A stretch of DNA of 64,000 nucleotides from Oscillospiraceae bacterium (lineage in GTDB: Bacteria; Bacillota; Clostridia; Oscillospirales; Oscillospiraceae), in contig SVMI01000003.1 in NCBI GenBank assembly GCA_015067495.1, positions 116,971-180,970 on the forward strand. The letters are read 5' to 3'. The notes under the pieces were generated by a model. The model ran no database searches. It worked only from the letters and a program-made list of their open reading frames with translations, and was not told the DNA's origin. The position numbers were made by a program, and so were the translations under genes. Below are positions 15,927 to 25,280 of the stretch, in pieces (position 1 is the first letter of the stretch; each line of letters starts with the position of its first letter).

Positions 15927-18050
15927 ATGCCGAAAAAGGCAAAAAAGCGAAGCTACGCCCGTATCCGCGCGGATTCGGGGCATCACAGAAGGATTTTGAT
16001 CATCATGGCGGTGCTGGGCATGCTGGCATTCTTGCCGGTGGGCTTGCAGCTTTATCAGCTGATGATCACGGATTACGATTATTTTTCCAATCTTGCTCTG
16101 CGCAATCAGACAAGAACCACTGCTGTCACAGCACATCGCGGTACGATCTACGATGCAAACATGAACATTCTTGCGATTTCCGAAACAGTGGAGAATGTCT
16201 ACCTTGATCCTCATGAGCTGAAGCAGTCCAAGGCAGATCTTGACAAAATTTCCGCCGATCTGGCGCAGCTGCTGGATCTGGATGCCCAATGGATCGCCGC
16301 CCGCGGAAAAGACCTGACCAAGCGGTATCAGCAGATCGCCGCGCGGGTAGAGCAGGACACGGCAGCGCAGATCCGAAGCTACATCAATACAAATCACATC
16401 TCCGGCATCCATCTGGAGCCAAGCTCGAAGCGAAGCTATCCCTACGGAACGTTGGCGGCGCAGGTCATCGGCTTTACCAATGCTTCCAACACCGGCTCTG
16501 AGGGCGTCGAGGCGGCATATAATTCCTATCTGGAAGGAAAAGCCGGCAAGGTGATCACCACCAAGGGCAATAACGAGATGGATATGCCCTTTTCCTACGA
16601 AAATTACGTGCAGGCGATCCCGGGGTGCAGCGTTGTTCTGACCCTCGACACCACTGTGCAGGCATGTCTTGAAAAGCAAATGCAGACCGCTATTGAGCGT
16701 TACGATGTTCAAAACGGCGCGTTTGGCATCGTAATGGAGGTCAAAACCGGGAAGATCCTCGCTATGGCGACTCTCGGAAGCTATGACCCGAACAACTACC
16801 TTGAGATCGCTGATCCTCAGGCACTGCTGGAGGTAGAGCAGCTTAAGACGGATTACCTGATGCATCCTGAGGACACACAGGCATATCGTGACGGCAAGGC
16901 TGCCTATGAAACGGCAGTATCCGCCGCGCGGCTCAAGCAATGGCGAAACAGGGTGATCTCTGACGGCTATGAGCCGGGGTCGACCTTCAAGGTGCTGACC
17001 ATGGCGGCTGCGCTGGACTGCGGCGCGATCGACCTGAATACAAGCTTTCACTGCTCCGGCGCGGAGAAAATACCGGGGCGGTCACAATTACTGCACTGCT
17101 GGCGCTCCACCGGTCACGGTGCAGAAAAAACACCTCAAGCACTTCAAAATTCCTGCAACATCGCTTTTGCACATATCGCCCTGAAGCTGGGCGGTGAGCG
17201 GTTTTATGATTACATCAGCCGCTTTGGCATCAGGGAAAAGACCGGCATTGATCTGGCAGGGGAGAGCAAGGGCGTCTTCTTCTCAAAAGAGCTGATCGTT
17301 GACACCGAAAAGTGGGGAACAGCATCCCTGACCTCCGGCTCCTTCGGACAGACCTTTAAGCTGACACCGCTGCAGCTGGTGCGGGCGATCTCGGCAGTGG
17401 TCAACGGCGGCAACCTGATGGAGCCGTACATCGTGTCCGAGGTACTGGATCACAACGATCAGACAGTCTTGAAGCAAGAACCGACGGTGACCCGTCAGGT
17501 GATCAGCCCGGAAACATCGAAGACCATGTGCGGTCTTTTGGAGTCAGTCGTGGCGGTCGGAACGGCAAAAAATGCCTCTGTTGCCGGATTTTCCATAGGT
17601 GGAAAGACGGGAACAAGTGAAAAAATAGACATATTAGACGAGAATGGATCGCCGACGCTCGATAAAATCGTATCATTTGTGGGGATTGCGCCGATGGACG
17701 ATCCACAGTATATTGTATTGGTGGCACTGGACACCCCGTCCCGCGAGACCGGGCTGTATATTTCGGGCGGCATGATGGCGGCACCGACGGTTGGTGCGGT
17801 GATGGCGGACATCCTGCCTTATCTTGGCGTGCAGCGAACGGCATCGGAGGACACGAATAAAGACGTGACAGTTCCAGATCTGATGGGCATGTCCCCGGAG
17901 CAGGTCACAAAGGAACTGAAAGCTGTTGGCTTGACCGCCAAGTGCGTCGGCACGGGCGAAGCAGCGACACAGCAAATACCGCAAGCCGGTCAAAGCGTTC
18001 CGGCGGGCAGTGAGATCCTGGTATATTTCGAAGAAAAAGACCCGACATGA
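15927..18050 (+). CDS. class B penicillin-binding protein with PASTA domain
   Basis: A 707-aa membrane-anchored transpeptidase of the FtsI/PBP2x/SpoVD group that cross-links septal peptidoglycan with FtsW. One membrane helix (about residues 28-48) is followed by the PBP dimerisation domain (RTTAVTAHRGTIYDANM). The transpeptidase domain has the active-site STFK at residue 352, SCN at 409 and KTG at 560-562. A single PASTA domain (VTVPDLMGMSPEQV to the end) closes the protein. Its place between ftsL and murE is where ftsI/pbpB or spoVD normally lies, and which of the two it is cannot be told here. It overlaps a possible upstream murE start by four bases. Confidence 0.93.
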   Translation: MPKKAKKRSYARIRADSGHHRRILIIMAVLGMLAFLPVGLQLYQLMITDYDYFSNLALRNQTRTTAVTAHRGTIYDANMNILAISETVENVYLDPHELKQSKADLDKISADLAQLLDLDAQWIAARGKDLTKRYQQIAARVEQDTAAQIRSYINTNHISGIHLEPSSKRSYPYGTLAAQVIGFTNASNTGSEGVEAAYNSYLEGKAGKVITTKGNNEMDMPFSYENYVQAIPGCSVVLTLDTTVQACLEKQMQTAIERYDVQNGAFGIVMEVKTGKILAMATLGSYDPNNYLEIADPQALLEVEQLKTDYLMHPEDTQAYRDGKAAYETAVSAARLKQWRNRVISDGYEPGSTFKVLTMAAALDCGAIDLNTSFHCSGAEKIPGRSQLLHCWRSTGHGAEKTPQALQNSCNIAFAHIALKLGGERFYDYISRFGIREKTGIDLAGESKGVFFSKELIVDTEKWGTASLTSGSFGQTFKLTPLQLVRAISAVVNGGNLMEPYIVSEVLDHNDQTVLKQEPTVTRQVISPETSKTMCGLLESVVAVGTAKNASVAGFSIGGKTGTSEKIDILDENGSPTLDKIVSFVGIAPMDDPQYIVLVALDTPSRETGLYISGGMMAAPTVGAVMADILPYLGVQRTASEDTNKDVTVPDLMGMSPEQVTKELKAVGLTAKCVGTGEAATQQIPQAGQSVPAGSEILVYFEEKDPT

Positions 18051-18067
18051 ACGGGAAAGGAGTTACC

Positions 18068-19519
18068 ATGAAACTGAAAGAGCTTCTTGCGGGTGTTTCC
18101 GTGCTGGAATGCACCGCAGACATGGAACTGGATATTGCAGGCGTTTGCCACGACACGAGAAAGCAGATGGCTCCCGGCAGCCTTTTTGTGGCATTGACGG
18201 GCTTTGCCTTTGACGGGAACAAGTATATCCCTATGGCGTTGGAAAAGGGTGCTGCGGTGATTGTAACGGCGAAGAAGCCGGAAAGTGACATCCCCTATGT
18301 GCTGGTTGAGTCTGATCGCCTTGCGCTGGCGCAGATCGGCGCGAATTACTACGGACATCCGGCACGCAGCATGACCATGATCGGCATCACCGGCACCAAC
18401 GGCAAGACCTCCACGACCCTGCTTCTGAAGCACGTTTTGGAGGTGACGCTGGGCGCGAAGGTCGGCTTGATCGGTACGATGGAAAACCTGATCGGTGACT
18501 GTGTCATCCCCACCGAGCGAACGACCCCCGAAAGCTTTGAGCTGCAGGGCTTATTTGCCCAAATGCGGGATGCCGGCTGCACCCATGTGGTGATGGAGGT
18601 GTCGTCCCACGCCGTCGCGCTGCACCGGGTGGGCGGAGTTCACTATGATGTGGCTGCCTTCACCAATCTGACAGAGGATCATCTGGATTTCCACAAGACC
18701 ATGGAAGCCTACTGCGATGCCAAAGCAGAGCTGTTTGCCCATTGTGACAAGGCGGTCATCAATCTTGACAGCCCGTGGGCGGAGCGCTTCAATGCCCGCG
18801 CGCCGGAAAGCCGCATCCGCTATTCCATGGAGAAGCCTGCGGAGCTTTATGCTTCGGATGCGGAGCTTCGTTCTGACGGTGTCAGCTTTATCGCCCATTA
18901 CGGCGAGGAGACAGCAACGGTCAGTCTGCCGATTCCCGGCGGCTTTGCGGTCAGTAACGCGCTGACCACGTTAGGCGTCGCGTTGCAGCTGGGCATCAAG
19001 CTTTCGGAGGCGGCAGCTGCACTTAAAACAGCAAAGGGCGTGCGGGGCAGAGTGGAGGTCGTTCCCACCCCGGGTAAGCCTTATACTGTACTGATCGACT
19101 ATGCCCATACCCCCGACGGCTTGGAAAATGTCCTTGGCTCGGTTCAGACCTACTGCAAGGGCAGATTGATCGCGGTGTTCGGCTGCGGCGGTGACCGGGA
19201 TCCCATCAAACGTCCCATCATGGGCAAAATCGGCGTGGAAATGGCGGATCTGGCGGTCATTACCTCCGATAATCCCCGCACGGAAGACCCGGAAGCGATC
19301 ATTGAGGACATCGTCAAGGGTCTGCCGGAGGGCGCGAAAAACTACGTTGTCATCTGCGACCGACGAAAAGCGATCCGTTATGCTATGGACATTGCGACGA
19401 AAGATGATATAATTGTGTTGGCAGGCAAAGGCCATGAAACCTATCAGGAGATCAACGGCGTGAAGCATCATCTCGACGAGCGGGAGGAAGTAACAGCACA
19501 CCTGATGGAAATGAGGTAA
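18068..19519 (+). CDS. murE: UDP-MurNAc-tripeptide synthetase (meso-DAP adding)
   Basis: A 483-aa Mur ligase that adds the third stem-peptide residue. I use the ATG at 18068 with Shine-Dalgarno AAAGGAG; the ORF-track ATG at 18047 lies upstream of that ribosome site. The ATP loop GITGTNGKTS is at residues 107-115. HVVMEVSSHAV and AHTPDGLENVL are family blocks. SDNPRTEDP contains the DNPR motif that recognises meso-diaminopimelate rather than lysine, so the wall is expected to be mDAP type. murF follows four bases after the stop. Confidence 0.97.
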   Translation: MKLKELLAGVSVLECTADMELDIAGVCHDTRKQMAPGSLFVALTGFAFDGNKYIPMALEKGAAVIVTAKKPESDIPYVLVESDRLALAQIGANYYGHPARSMTMIGITGTNGKTSTTLLLKHVLEVTLGAKVGLIGTMENLIGDCVIPTERTTPESFELQGLFAQMRDAGCTHVVMEVSSHAVALHRVGGVHYDVAAFTNLTEDHLDFHKTMEAYCDAKAELFAHCDKAVINLDSPWAERFNARAPESRIRYSMEKPAELYASDAELRSDGVSFIAHYGEETATVSLPIPGGFAVSNALTTLGVALQLGIKLSEAAAALKTAKGVRGRVEVVPTPGKPYTVLIDYAHTPDGLENVLGSVQTYCKGRLIAVFGCGGDRDPIKRPIMGKIGVEMADLAVITSDNPRTEDPEAIIEDIVKGLPEGAKNYVVICDRRKAIRYAMDIATKDDIIVLAGKGHETYQEINGVKHHLDEREEVTAHLMEMR

Positions 19520-19523
19520 GCGT

Positions 19524-20885
19524 ATGGCAAAAATCACACTGGAACAGGCGGCACTTTGGTGCGGCGGTACTGTGGATCCCAAATATGCGCAGGTGACCTT
19601 CTACGGGGCGGGCAACGACTCCCGTTCGATTGAGAAAGGTCAGCTGTTTGTCGCACTGCAGGGCGCGCGCGACGGACATGATTATATCCCTATGGCACTC
19701 CAAAACGGCGCAGCAGCGGTACTGTGTACCCATTGCGACGGCGATTTTCCTGCCATCGTGGTGGAAGATACCCGCATCGCACTGGGTCAGATCGCTGCGG
19801 GAGAGCGTCAGCGCATCGGCATGAAGGTGGTTGGCGTTACCGGCTCTGTGGGCAAGTCCACCACGAAGGAAATGATCAGCACCGTGCTTGGCACGACCTT
19901 CCGTGTGAGCAAGACACCCGCCAATCACAACAATGACATCGGCATGCCCATGGCGATCCTTTCGATCCCTGAGGAGGCGGAGATCGCCATTCTCGAGATG
20001 GGTATGAATCACTTCGGCGAAATTTCTTATCTGACCAATATCGCAAAGCCGGATGTGGCTGTCATCACCAACATCGGCACGATGCACATTGAGCATCTTG
20101 GTTCCCGGGAGGGTATTCTCAAAGCAAAGCTTGAGATTCTTGAGGGTCTGGCATCCGACGGAACGATCATCCTCAATGGCGACGATGACCTTCTGTGGAG
20201 CGTCCGTGACCGGGCAGATGTACCTCATCTGTACTTTGGCGCATCCAATGACAAATGTGAGGTCTGCGCCTGCGATGTGAATATGGAGGATGGCACGCTG
20301 TCGTTTAAGGTAACGGCACAGAATACGGTTTTTTCCGTCACGCTGCCCCTTGAGGGTGAGCATTATGTGCTGGATGCGCTGGCAGCGGTCAGCGCGGGTC
20401 TGAAGCTTGGCGTGCAGCCTGAGAAAATTGCGGCGGCACTGGCAGATTTTCAAAATATGGCAGGCCGTCAGGAGATTTTTGAAGCCAAGGGCTATACCAT
20501 CATCAAGGACTGCTACAACGCAGGCCCTGAATCCATGGCGGCAGCGTTGGCGGTGCTGGGTAAGAAAAAGAGCCGCCGCATCGCGGTTCTCGGAGATATG
20601 CTGGAGCTGGGCATGCGTTCCCCCGCGGAGCATTACCGCATCGGCCGCATCGCAGCAGAGCATGCGGATGTCGTTCTTGCTTACGGTCCGAATGGCAGCC
20701 GTGTTGTCAGCGGCGCGGTCACCGGCGGTATGAGCGAAGCGAAGGTACGTGCCTTTGAAGACAGAAAGGCATTGGTTGCAACGTTGAAGCTGATGGCAAA
20801 GCCCGGTGATGTGGTACTTTTCAAGGGCAGTCACGGAATGCACATGGAGCTTGCTTTGGAAGCCTTTTTGAGCGACGAAGCATAA
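19524..20885 (+). CDS. murF: UDP-MurNAc-tripeptide D-Ala-D-Ala ligase
   Basis: A 453-aa Mur ligase that adds D-Ala-D-Ala, completing the pentapeptide precursor in the cytoplasm. The ATP loop is GVTGSVGKSTTKE near residues 103-115. NHNNDIGMPMAIL and EMGMNHFGEISYL are typical MurF blocks, and the C-terminal domain begins around DCYNAGPESM. Length is typical. The start ATG lies four bases after murE. The gene that supplies D-Ala-D-Ala (ddl) is not in this window. Confidence 0.97.
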   Translation: MAKITLEQAALWCGGTVDPKYAQVTFYGAGNDSRSIEKGQLFVALQGARDGHDYIPMALQNGAAAVLCTHCDGDFPAIVVEDTRIALGQIAAGERQRIGMKVVGVTGSVGKSTTKEMISTVLGTTFRVSKTPANHNNDIGMPMAILSIPEEAEIAILEMGMNHFGEISYLTNIAKPDVAVITNIGTMHIEHLGSREGILKAKLEILEGLASDGTIILNGDDDLLWSVRDRADVPHLYFGASNDKCEVCACDVNMEDGTLSFKVTAQNTVFSVTLPLEGEHYVLDALAAVSAGLKLGVQPEKIAAALADFQNMAGRQEIFEAKGYTIIKDCYNAGPESMAAALAVLGKKKSRRIAVLGDMLELGMRSPAEHYRIGRIAAEHADVVLAYGPNGSRVVSGAVTGGMSEAKVRAFEDRKALVATLKLMAKPGDVVLFKGSHGMHMELALEAFLSDEA

Positions 20886-20900
20886 GCGGAGGAGATAGAT

Positions 20901-21875
20901 ATGACAAGAATACTGGTAACGGTTCTGGCAGGCGGCATTTTGTCCGGCTTGATCGGCGTGCTGCTTTTGCCGGTGCTGCGTGCGCTGAAAGCGGGTCAAT
21001 CGATCCGCGAGGTAGGACCCACTTGGCACAACAATAAGGCAGGCACGCCTATGATGGGCGGTCTGTTCTTCATTCTCGGCACGATCCTTTGTCTGATCGG
21101 AAACATCCCGATCATGGTGGATCATACCGTGTTTTATGTGCTGGCACTGGGTCTGTGCTTCGGTCTTGTGGGCTTTCTGGATGATTTTTGCAAGGCAAAG
21201 TACAAGCGCAATCTGGGTCTGACCTCGATCCAAAAGGCACTGTTGCAGATGGCGGTCTCTGCCATCTTTGTCTATCTGCTTTATAAGCAGGATCCCACCC
21301 GCTGCAACATCTACATTCCCTTTGCAAATACTCATTTTTACGTACATCCGCTGCTTTATGTTTTCTTCTCCATGTTTGTCATGATCGGCTGCGACAATGC
21401 GGTCAATATCACAGACGGCGTGGACGGACTGTGCGGCAGCGTGACGCTGCCGGTGATGATCTTCTTCACCGCGGCGGCTTTTATGCTGAAAAAGCTGGAC
21501 CTTGCGATTTTGCCCGCTGCCTTGACCGGCGGTCTGATCGCATACCTGTTTTTCAACTGGCACCCGGCGAAGGTCTTCATGGGTGACACCGGCTCGCTGT
21601 TTTTGGGCGGTATCGTATGCGCCCTGTCCTTTGCTCTGAATATGCCCCTGATCTTGATTTTGGTAGGCTTTGTCTACCTTGTGGAGACATTGTCGGTCAT
21701 TTTGCAGGTGGGCTATTTCAAGGTGACCCATGGCAAACGTATTTTCAAAATGGCACCGATCCATCATCACTTTGAGATGTGCGGCTGGAAGGAAGTAAAG
21801 ATCGTGCTGATCTTTACCGCAGTGTCCGCAGTGATGTGTGTTTTGGCTTGGTTTGGTATTTCAGGACTGTTCTGA
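20901..21875 (+). CDS. mraY: phospho-MurNAc-pentapeptide transferase
   Basis: A 324-aa polytopic membrane enzyme with about ten helices that moves phospho-MurNAc-pentapeptide from UDP onto undecaprenyl phosphate, making lipid I. Active-site residues are visible in GFLDDFCK (paired Asp near residues 93-94), the NITDGVDGL block (near residues 170-178), MGDTGSLFLGG near 229-239 and the cytoplasmic histidine loop APIHHHFE near 285-292. It ends 19 bases before ftsW, so no murD lies between them as it does in the classical cluster. Confidence 0.97.
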   Translation: MTRILVTVLAGGILSGLIGVLLLPVLRALKAGQSIREVGPTWHNNKAGTPMMGGLFFILGTILCLIGNIPIMVDHTVFYVLALGLCFGLVGFLDDFCKAKYKRNLGLTSIQKALLQMAVSAIFVYLLYKQDPTRCNIYIPFANTHFYVHPLLYVFFSMFVMIGCDNAVNITDGVDGLCGSVTLPVMIFFTAAAFMLKKLDLAILPAALTGGLIAYLFFNWHPAKVFMGDTGSLFLGGIVCALSFALNMPLILILVGFVYLVETLSVILQVGYFKVTHGKRIFKMAPIHHHFEMCGWKEVKIVLIFTAVSAVMCVLAWFGISGLF

Positions 21876-21894
21876 TATCCGAAAGGAGTAGCTT

Positions 21895-23055
21895 ATGGCA
21901 GCAGCAAGACTGCGTGCCAAAGAGGACCGTCGGGATTTTCCCGGCGAAAGGGTGGACAAGACATTTTTGATACTGACGCTGTTGCTGCTGGCGATCGGAT
22001 TGATCATGCTGTGGTCAGCCAGCGCGGCGCAGAGTATGTATGACACCGGCTATCAGATTTCTACAAAATACCTGCAAAAGCAGGCGGTTTGCGCGGTTTT
22101 GGGACTTGGCTGTATGTATTTGTTCAGCCGCATCCCTGCATCCTTCTGGCTGAAAGCCGCATGGCCCCTATACGGCATCAGCATTGGGATGCTGCTGCTC
22201 GTGTTGGTGGCGGGAGAGTCGGTCAACGGCGCAAGACGCTGGATCAACATCGCAGGACTCCAGTTTCAGCCGTCCGAAATCGCAAAATTTACAATGATCG
22301 TGCTGTTTGCAAAGCTGACGAAAGCCTTCGGCACGGAAACGCACAAATTCCGCTACGGTGTTCTTGGCTTTGGCGCGGCACTGCTGGGGATCTTGATCCC
22401 GCTGGCACTGGAGAAGCACTTGTCTGCCATTTTGTTGATGGGCATGGTGGCAGTGGTCATCATGTTCGTAGCGGGAACCAGCGGCAAATGGCTGCTGGCA
22501 GGTGCCGGTGCGGCAGTAGCCTTTGTTGTGGTCTATGTGTCTTTCATGGGCTATGCCGGTGATCGCATCACGGCGTGGCTGCACCCGGAGAATGACCCCT
22601 CCGATACCGGCTATCAGATATTGCAGTCCCTCTATGCCATCGGCTCAGGCGGACTGTTCGGCTTGGGTTTCGGAAAGAGCAGGCAGAAATATCTCTATTT
22701 GCCCTTTCAGTATAATGACTACATCTTCGCGATCGTTTGTGAGGAGTTGGGTCTGATCGGTGCGCTTTTGATCATGGTGCTGTTTGCTGCGCTGATCCTG
22801 CGTGGCTTTTGGATCGCTCTGCGGGCATCGGATCGATTTTCCACGATCCTCGCGACGGGACTGGTGGCTTTGATCGCGGTGCAGACGGTGTTAAATCTTG
22901 GCGTCGTGACAAACCTGCTGCCATCTACAGGAATTGCCCTGCCGTTTTTCTCCTACGGCGGCACGGCATTGGCGGTAAACTTGGGAGAAATGGGAATCAT
23001 TTTGAGCATTTCCCGCCAGCGAAATCAGACAAAGAATCAGGAGGCACTGTTATGA
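21895..23055 (+). CDS. ftsW: FtsW/SpoVE-type SEDS glycosyltransferase
   Basis: A 386-aa membrane protein with about ten helices of the SEDS family, which polymerises lipid II with a cognate class B PBP (the gene at 15.9 kb is the obvious partner). Typical blocks: LLLAIGLIMLWSAS at the first helix, GARRWINIAGLQFQPSEIAKF near residues 103-123, YQILQSLYAIGSGGLFGLGFGKS and the C-terminal LPFFSYGGTALAVNLGEMGIIL. FtsW and SpoVE cannot be separated by sequence alone. The stop overlaps the murG start (ATGA). Confidence 0.95.
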   Translation: MAAARLRAKEDRRDFPGERVDKTFLILTLLLLAIGLIMLWSASAAQSMYDTGYQISTKYLQKQAVCAVLGLGCMYLFSRIPASFWLKAAWPLYGISIGMLLLVLVAGESVNGARRWINIAGLQFQPSEIAKFTMIVLFAKLTKAFGTETHKFRYGVLGFGAALLGILIPLALEKHLSAILLMGMVAVVIMFVAGTSGKWLLAGAGAAVAFVVVYVSFMGYAGDRITAWLHPENDPSDTGYQILQSLYAIGSGGLFGLGFGKSRQKYLYLPFQYNDYIFAIVCEELGLIGALLIMVLFAALILRGFWIALRASDRFSTILATGLVALIAVQTVLNLGVVTNLLPSTGIALPFFSYGGTALAVNLGEMGIILSISRQRNQTKNQEALL

Positions 23056-24176
23056 ATGTGATCTTTACCTGCGGCGGCACGGGCGGACATATCAACCCCG
23101 CCATCGCAGTTGCCAATATGATGAAAAAGCGACATCCCGACTGCAACATCCTCTTCATCGGCGCAAAGGGACATATGGAGGAGGAGCTTGTTCCCAAAGC
23201 GGGCTACCGACTGGAGACCCTTCCCGGCTCCGGCATGAGCCGCGGCAAGAGTTTCGCGGCACTGAAGAAAAACGTCAAGGCGATCAAATGCGTGCTGGAT
23301 GCAGTTTCTCAATGCAAGCGGATCATCCGGGAATTTAAGCCGGATGTGATCATCGGCACAGGCGGCTATGCCAGCTTTCCGGCTCTTTATGCCGGCAGCC
23401 AGCTGAAGGTTCCCGTCTGTGTCCATGAGGCAAATGCCGTGCCGGGTCTGACCACCAAGCTGGCGGCAAAGTTAGCCGATCGGGTGCTGGTCTGTTTTGA
23501 GGAGAGCAAAAAGTTTTATAAAAATCCCGAAAAGATCGAAGTGGTCGGCATGCCGATCCGTGATGAATTTTGGACGACTGACCGTGAAAAAGCCCGTCGG
23601 GAACTGGGAATAGGGGAGAAACCGCTTCTGGTCTCCACTTTCGGCAGTCAGGGCGCGAAGGCGATGAATGAAATGGTGGCGGAGCTTTTTGCCATTGAGC
23701 AGAAAAATGGTTTTCCGTTCCACCACATCCATGCAGTCGGCAGCTTCGGCTGGAAGTGGATGCCTGACCTTGTGAAGGAAAAAGGTGTGGAGCTCGACAC
23801 CTGTGACAGCATCGAGATGCGTGAGTACATCTACAATATGCCGACGGTGCTGGCAGCAGCCGATATTGTGATCGGTCGTGCCGGCTCCGGCACGTGCAAT
23901 GAGATCGCCGCGACGGGTACACCCTGCATTCTGATCCCGTCGCCCAATGTGACCAACAACCATCAGGAAAAGAACGCCCGCGTTCTTTCCGACAACGGCG
24001 GTGCGGTTCTGATTCTTGAAAAGGATTGCACCCCGCAGATGCTCTACGAGCAGATCACCCGTCTGCTTGCGGATCAGGATCAACAGCGGACGATGCGCAT
24101 CGCCCTGCAAAAGCTGGCTGTCCTTGACTCCACAGATCGGATCTGCAATGTTCTGGAGCATCTGGCAGCGAAATAA
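23052..24176 (+). CDS. murG: lipid II synthase MurG
   Basis: A 374-aa GT28 glycosyltransferase that adds GlcNAc from UDP-GlcNAc to lipid I at the inner face of the membrane. I use the ATG at 23052, which overlaps the ftsW stop; the ORF track starts 243 bases upstream. N-terminal TCGGTGGHINPAIAVA and GTGGYASFPALYAG are donor/acceptor-loop signatures, and GRAGSGTCNEIAATGTPCILIPSP is the UDP-binding C-terminal block. Length is typical. Confidence 0.97.
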   Translation: MNVIFTCGGTGGHINPAIAVANMMKKRHPDCNILFIGAKGHMEEELVPKAGYRLETLPGSGMSRGKSFAALKKNVKAIKCVLDAVSQCKRIIREFKPDVIIGTGGYASFPALYAGSQLKVPVCVHEANAVPGLTTKLAAKLADRVLVCFEESKKFYKNPEKIEVVGMPIRDEFWTTDREKARRELGIGEKPLLVSTFGSQGAKAMNEMVAELFAIEQKNGFPFHHIHAVGSFGWKWMPDLVKEKGVELDTCDSIEMREYIYNMPTVLAAADIVIGRAGSGTCNEIAATGTPCILIPSPNVTNNHQEKNARVLSDNGGAVLILEKDCTPQMLYEQITRLLADQDQQRTMRIALQKLAVLDSTDRICNVLEHLAAK

Positions 24177-24203
24177 AGACAGTAATTCCCGGAGGAACCG
24201 AAT

Positions 24204-25130
24204 ATGGATACAAAAGAAAAGACGAGGCGAACACCTTCGCCCAACCGTCCGCCGGCAAATCGCCGTGTTGCAGCTGCATCGGAAAAGAAGCCGGCACAGC
24301 CGCAAAAAACACCGCAGGACGTGGTGTATCTTCCGCCCAAGCCGTTGGCTCGCGGAAAGCTTCTGCTGCGACTTGCAACCGTTGCCGCGATTGTCATTGC
24401 GATCGTATTGGCGATGTCTGTGTTTTTTAAGGTGGAGTATATTGAGGTCTCCGGCGTCAATCAGTACACTCCGTGGGATATCTCTGAGGCATCCGGCATT
24501 CGGGAAGGCGACCATCTGATGTCCTTCGGCATTGCCGGCGCGGCAGCGAAGATCATGGAGCTGCCCTATGTCAAGGACGTACGCATCGCCATCAAACTGC
24601 CCAATAGGGTTTTGATCGAAGTGACAGAGGTGGAGGTGACCTATGCCGTCAAGGCGCAGGATGATGCGTGGTGGCTGCTCAGTTCCAAGGGACAGATCGT
24701 CGAGAAGGCAGAAGAAGGGGAGCAGGAGCAGCATACGAAGATTTTGGGTGTGCATGTTTTGAACCCGGTGGCCGGTCAAAGTGCCGTAGCGCAGGAGACA
24801 CATGAGCAGTCCACGATGCCCGACGGAACAACAGTCCCGCCTGTGGTGACCTCGGCACAGCAGCTTTCTGTTGCGCTGGATATTACGGAGTATCTGGAAA
24901 ACAACGGCATCATTGGCGATGCCCAAAGCATCGATGTCAACGATCTGGGGGATATTCAGATCTGGTATGGATCTCAGTATCAGGTCAAGCTGGGCGATAC
25001 CAGCCAGCTGTCTTACAAGATCAGCTTCATGAAGCAAGCGATCGAGCAGCGTGAAACCTATGACAGCGGTGTCATGGAAATCAAAGTTGTTGACGGCGAT
25101 CTGAAGCTTTACTACACTTCTTTCCAGTAA
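24204..25130 (+). CDS. divIB: DivIB/FtsQ-type division protein
   Basis: A 308-aa bitopic protein. A proline-, lysine- and arginine-rich cytoplasmic tail (about 52 residues) is followed by one membrane helix (about 55-75) and a POTRA domain (VEYIEVSGVNQYTPWDISEASGI, about 76-100). The rest is the beta domain (LPNRVLIEVTEVEVTYAV and on). DivIB/FtsQ joins FtsL and DivIC at the septum. It is the last gene of the mraZ-led run before ftsZ, which has its own promoter. ftsA, commonly found here, is missing. Confidence 0.9.
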   Translation: MDTKEKTRRTPSPNRPPANRRVAAASEKKPAQPQKTPQDVVYLPPKPLARGKLLLRLATVAAIVIAIVLAMSVFFKVEYIEVSGVNQYTPWDISEASGIREGDHLMSFGIAGAAAKIMELPYVKDVRIAIKLPNRVLIEVTEVEVTYAVKAQDDAWWLLSSKGQIVEKAEEGEQEQHTKILGVHVLNPVAGQSAVAQETHEQSTMPDGTTVPPVVTSAQQLSVALDITEYLENNGIIGDAQSIDVNDLGDIQIWYGSQYQVKLGDTSQLSYKISFMKQAIEQRETYDSGVMEIKVVDGDLKLYYTSFQ

Positions 25131-25176
25131 AACCAAAATTTTTTCTAAAAAAGTTGCGAAAAAACCAAAAAGGATA

Positions 25177-25205
25177 TTGACCAAACAGAATTTTCACGAT
25201 AGAAT
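25177..25205 (+). promoter_or_regulatory. promoter of ftsZ
   Basis: TTGACC (25177-25182) and TAGAAT (25200-25205) with a 17-base spacer, in the 150-base gap between divIB and ftsZ. Confidence 0.75.
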
Positions 25206-25280
25206 ATAGGAGTACATTTGTAATTTGTAGCAGTATGGGCATATTCCAGACTGCAAAACGATACATAGGAGGAAGAGCAT

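Noticed and set aside
14307-17051. Minus-strand 914-aa ORF across rsmH, ftsL and the PBP gene
   Set aside because: Antisense shadow of three conserved genes; composition is His/Leu/Arg-rich as in reverse frames.
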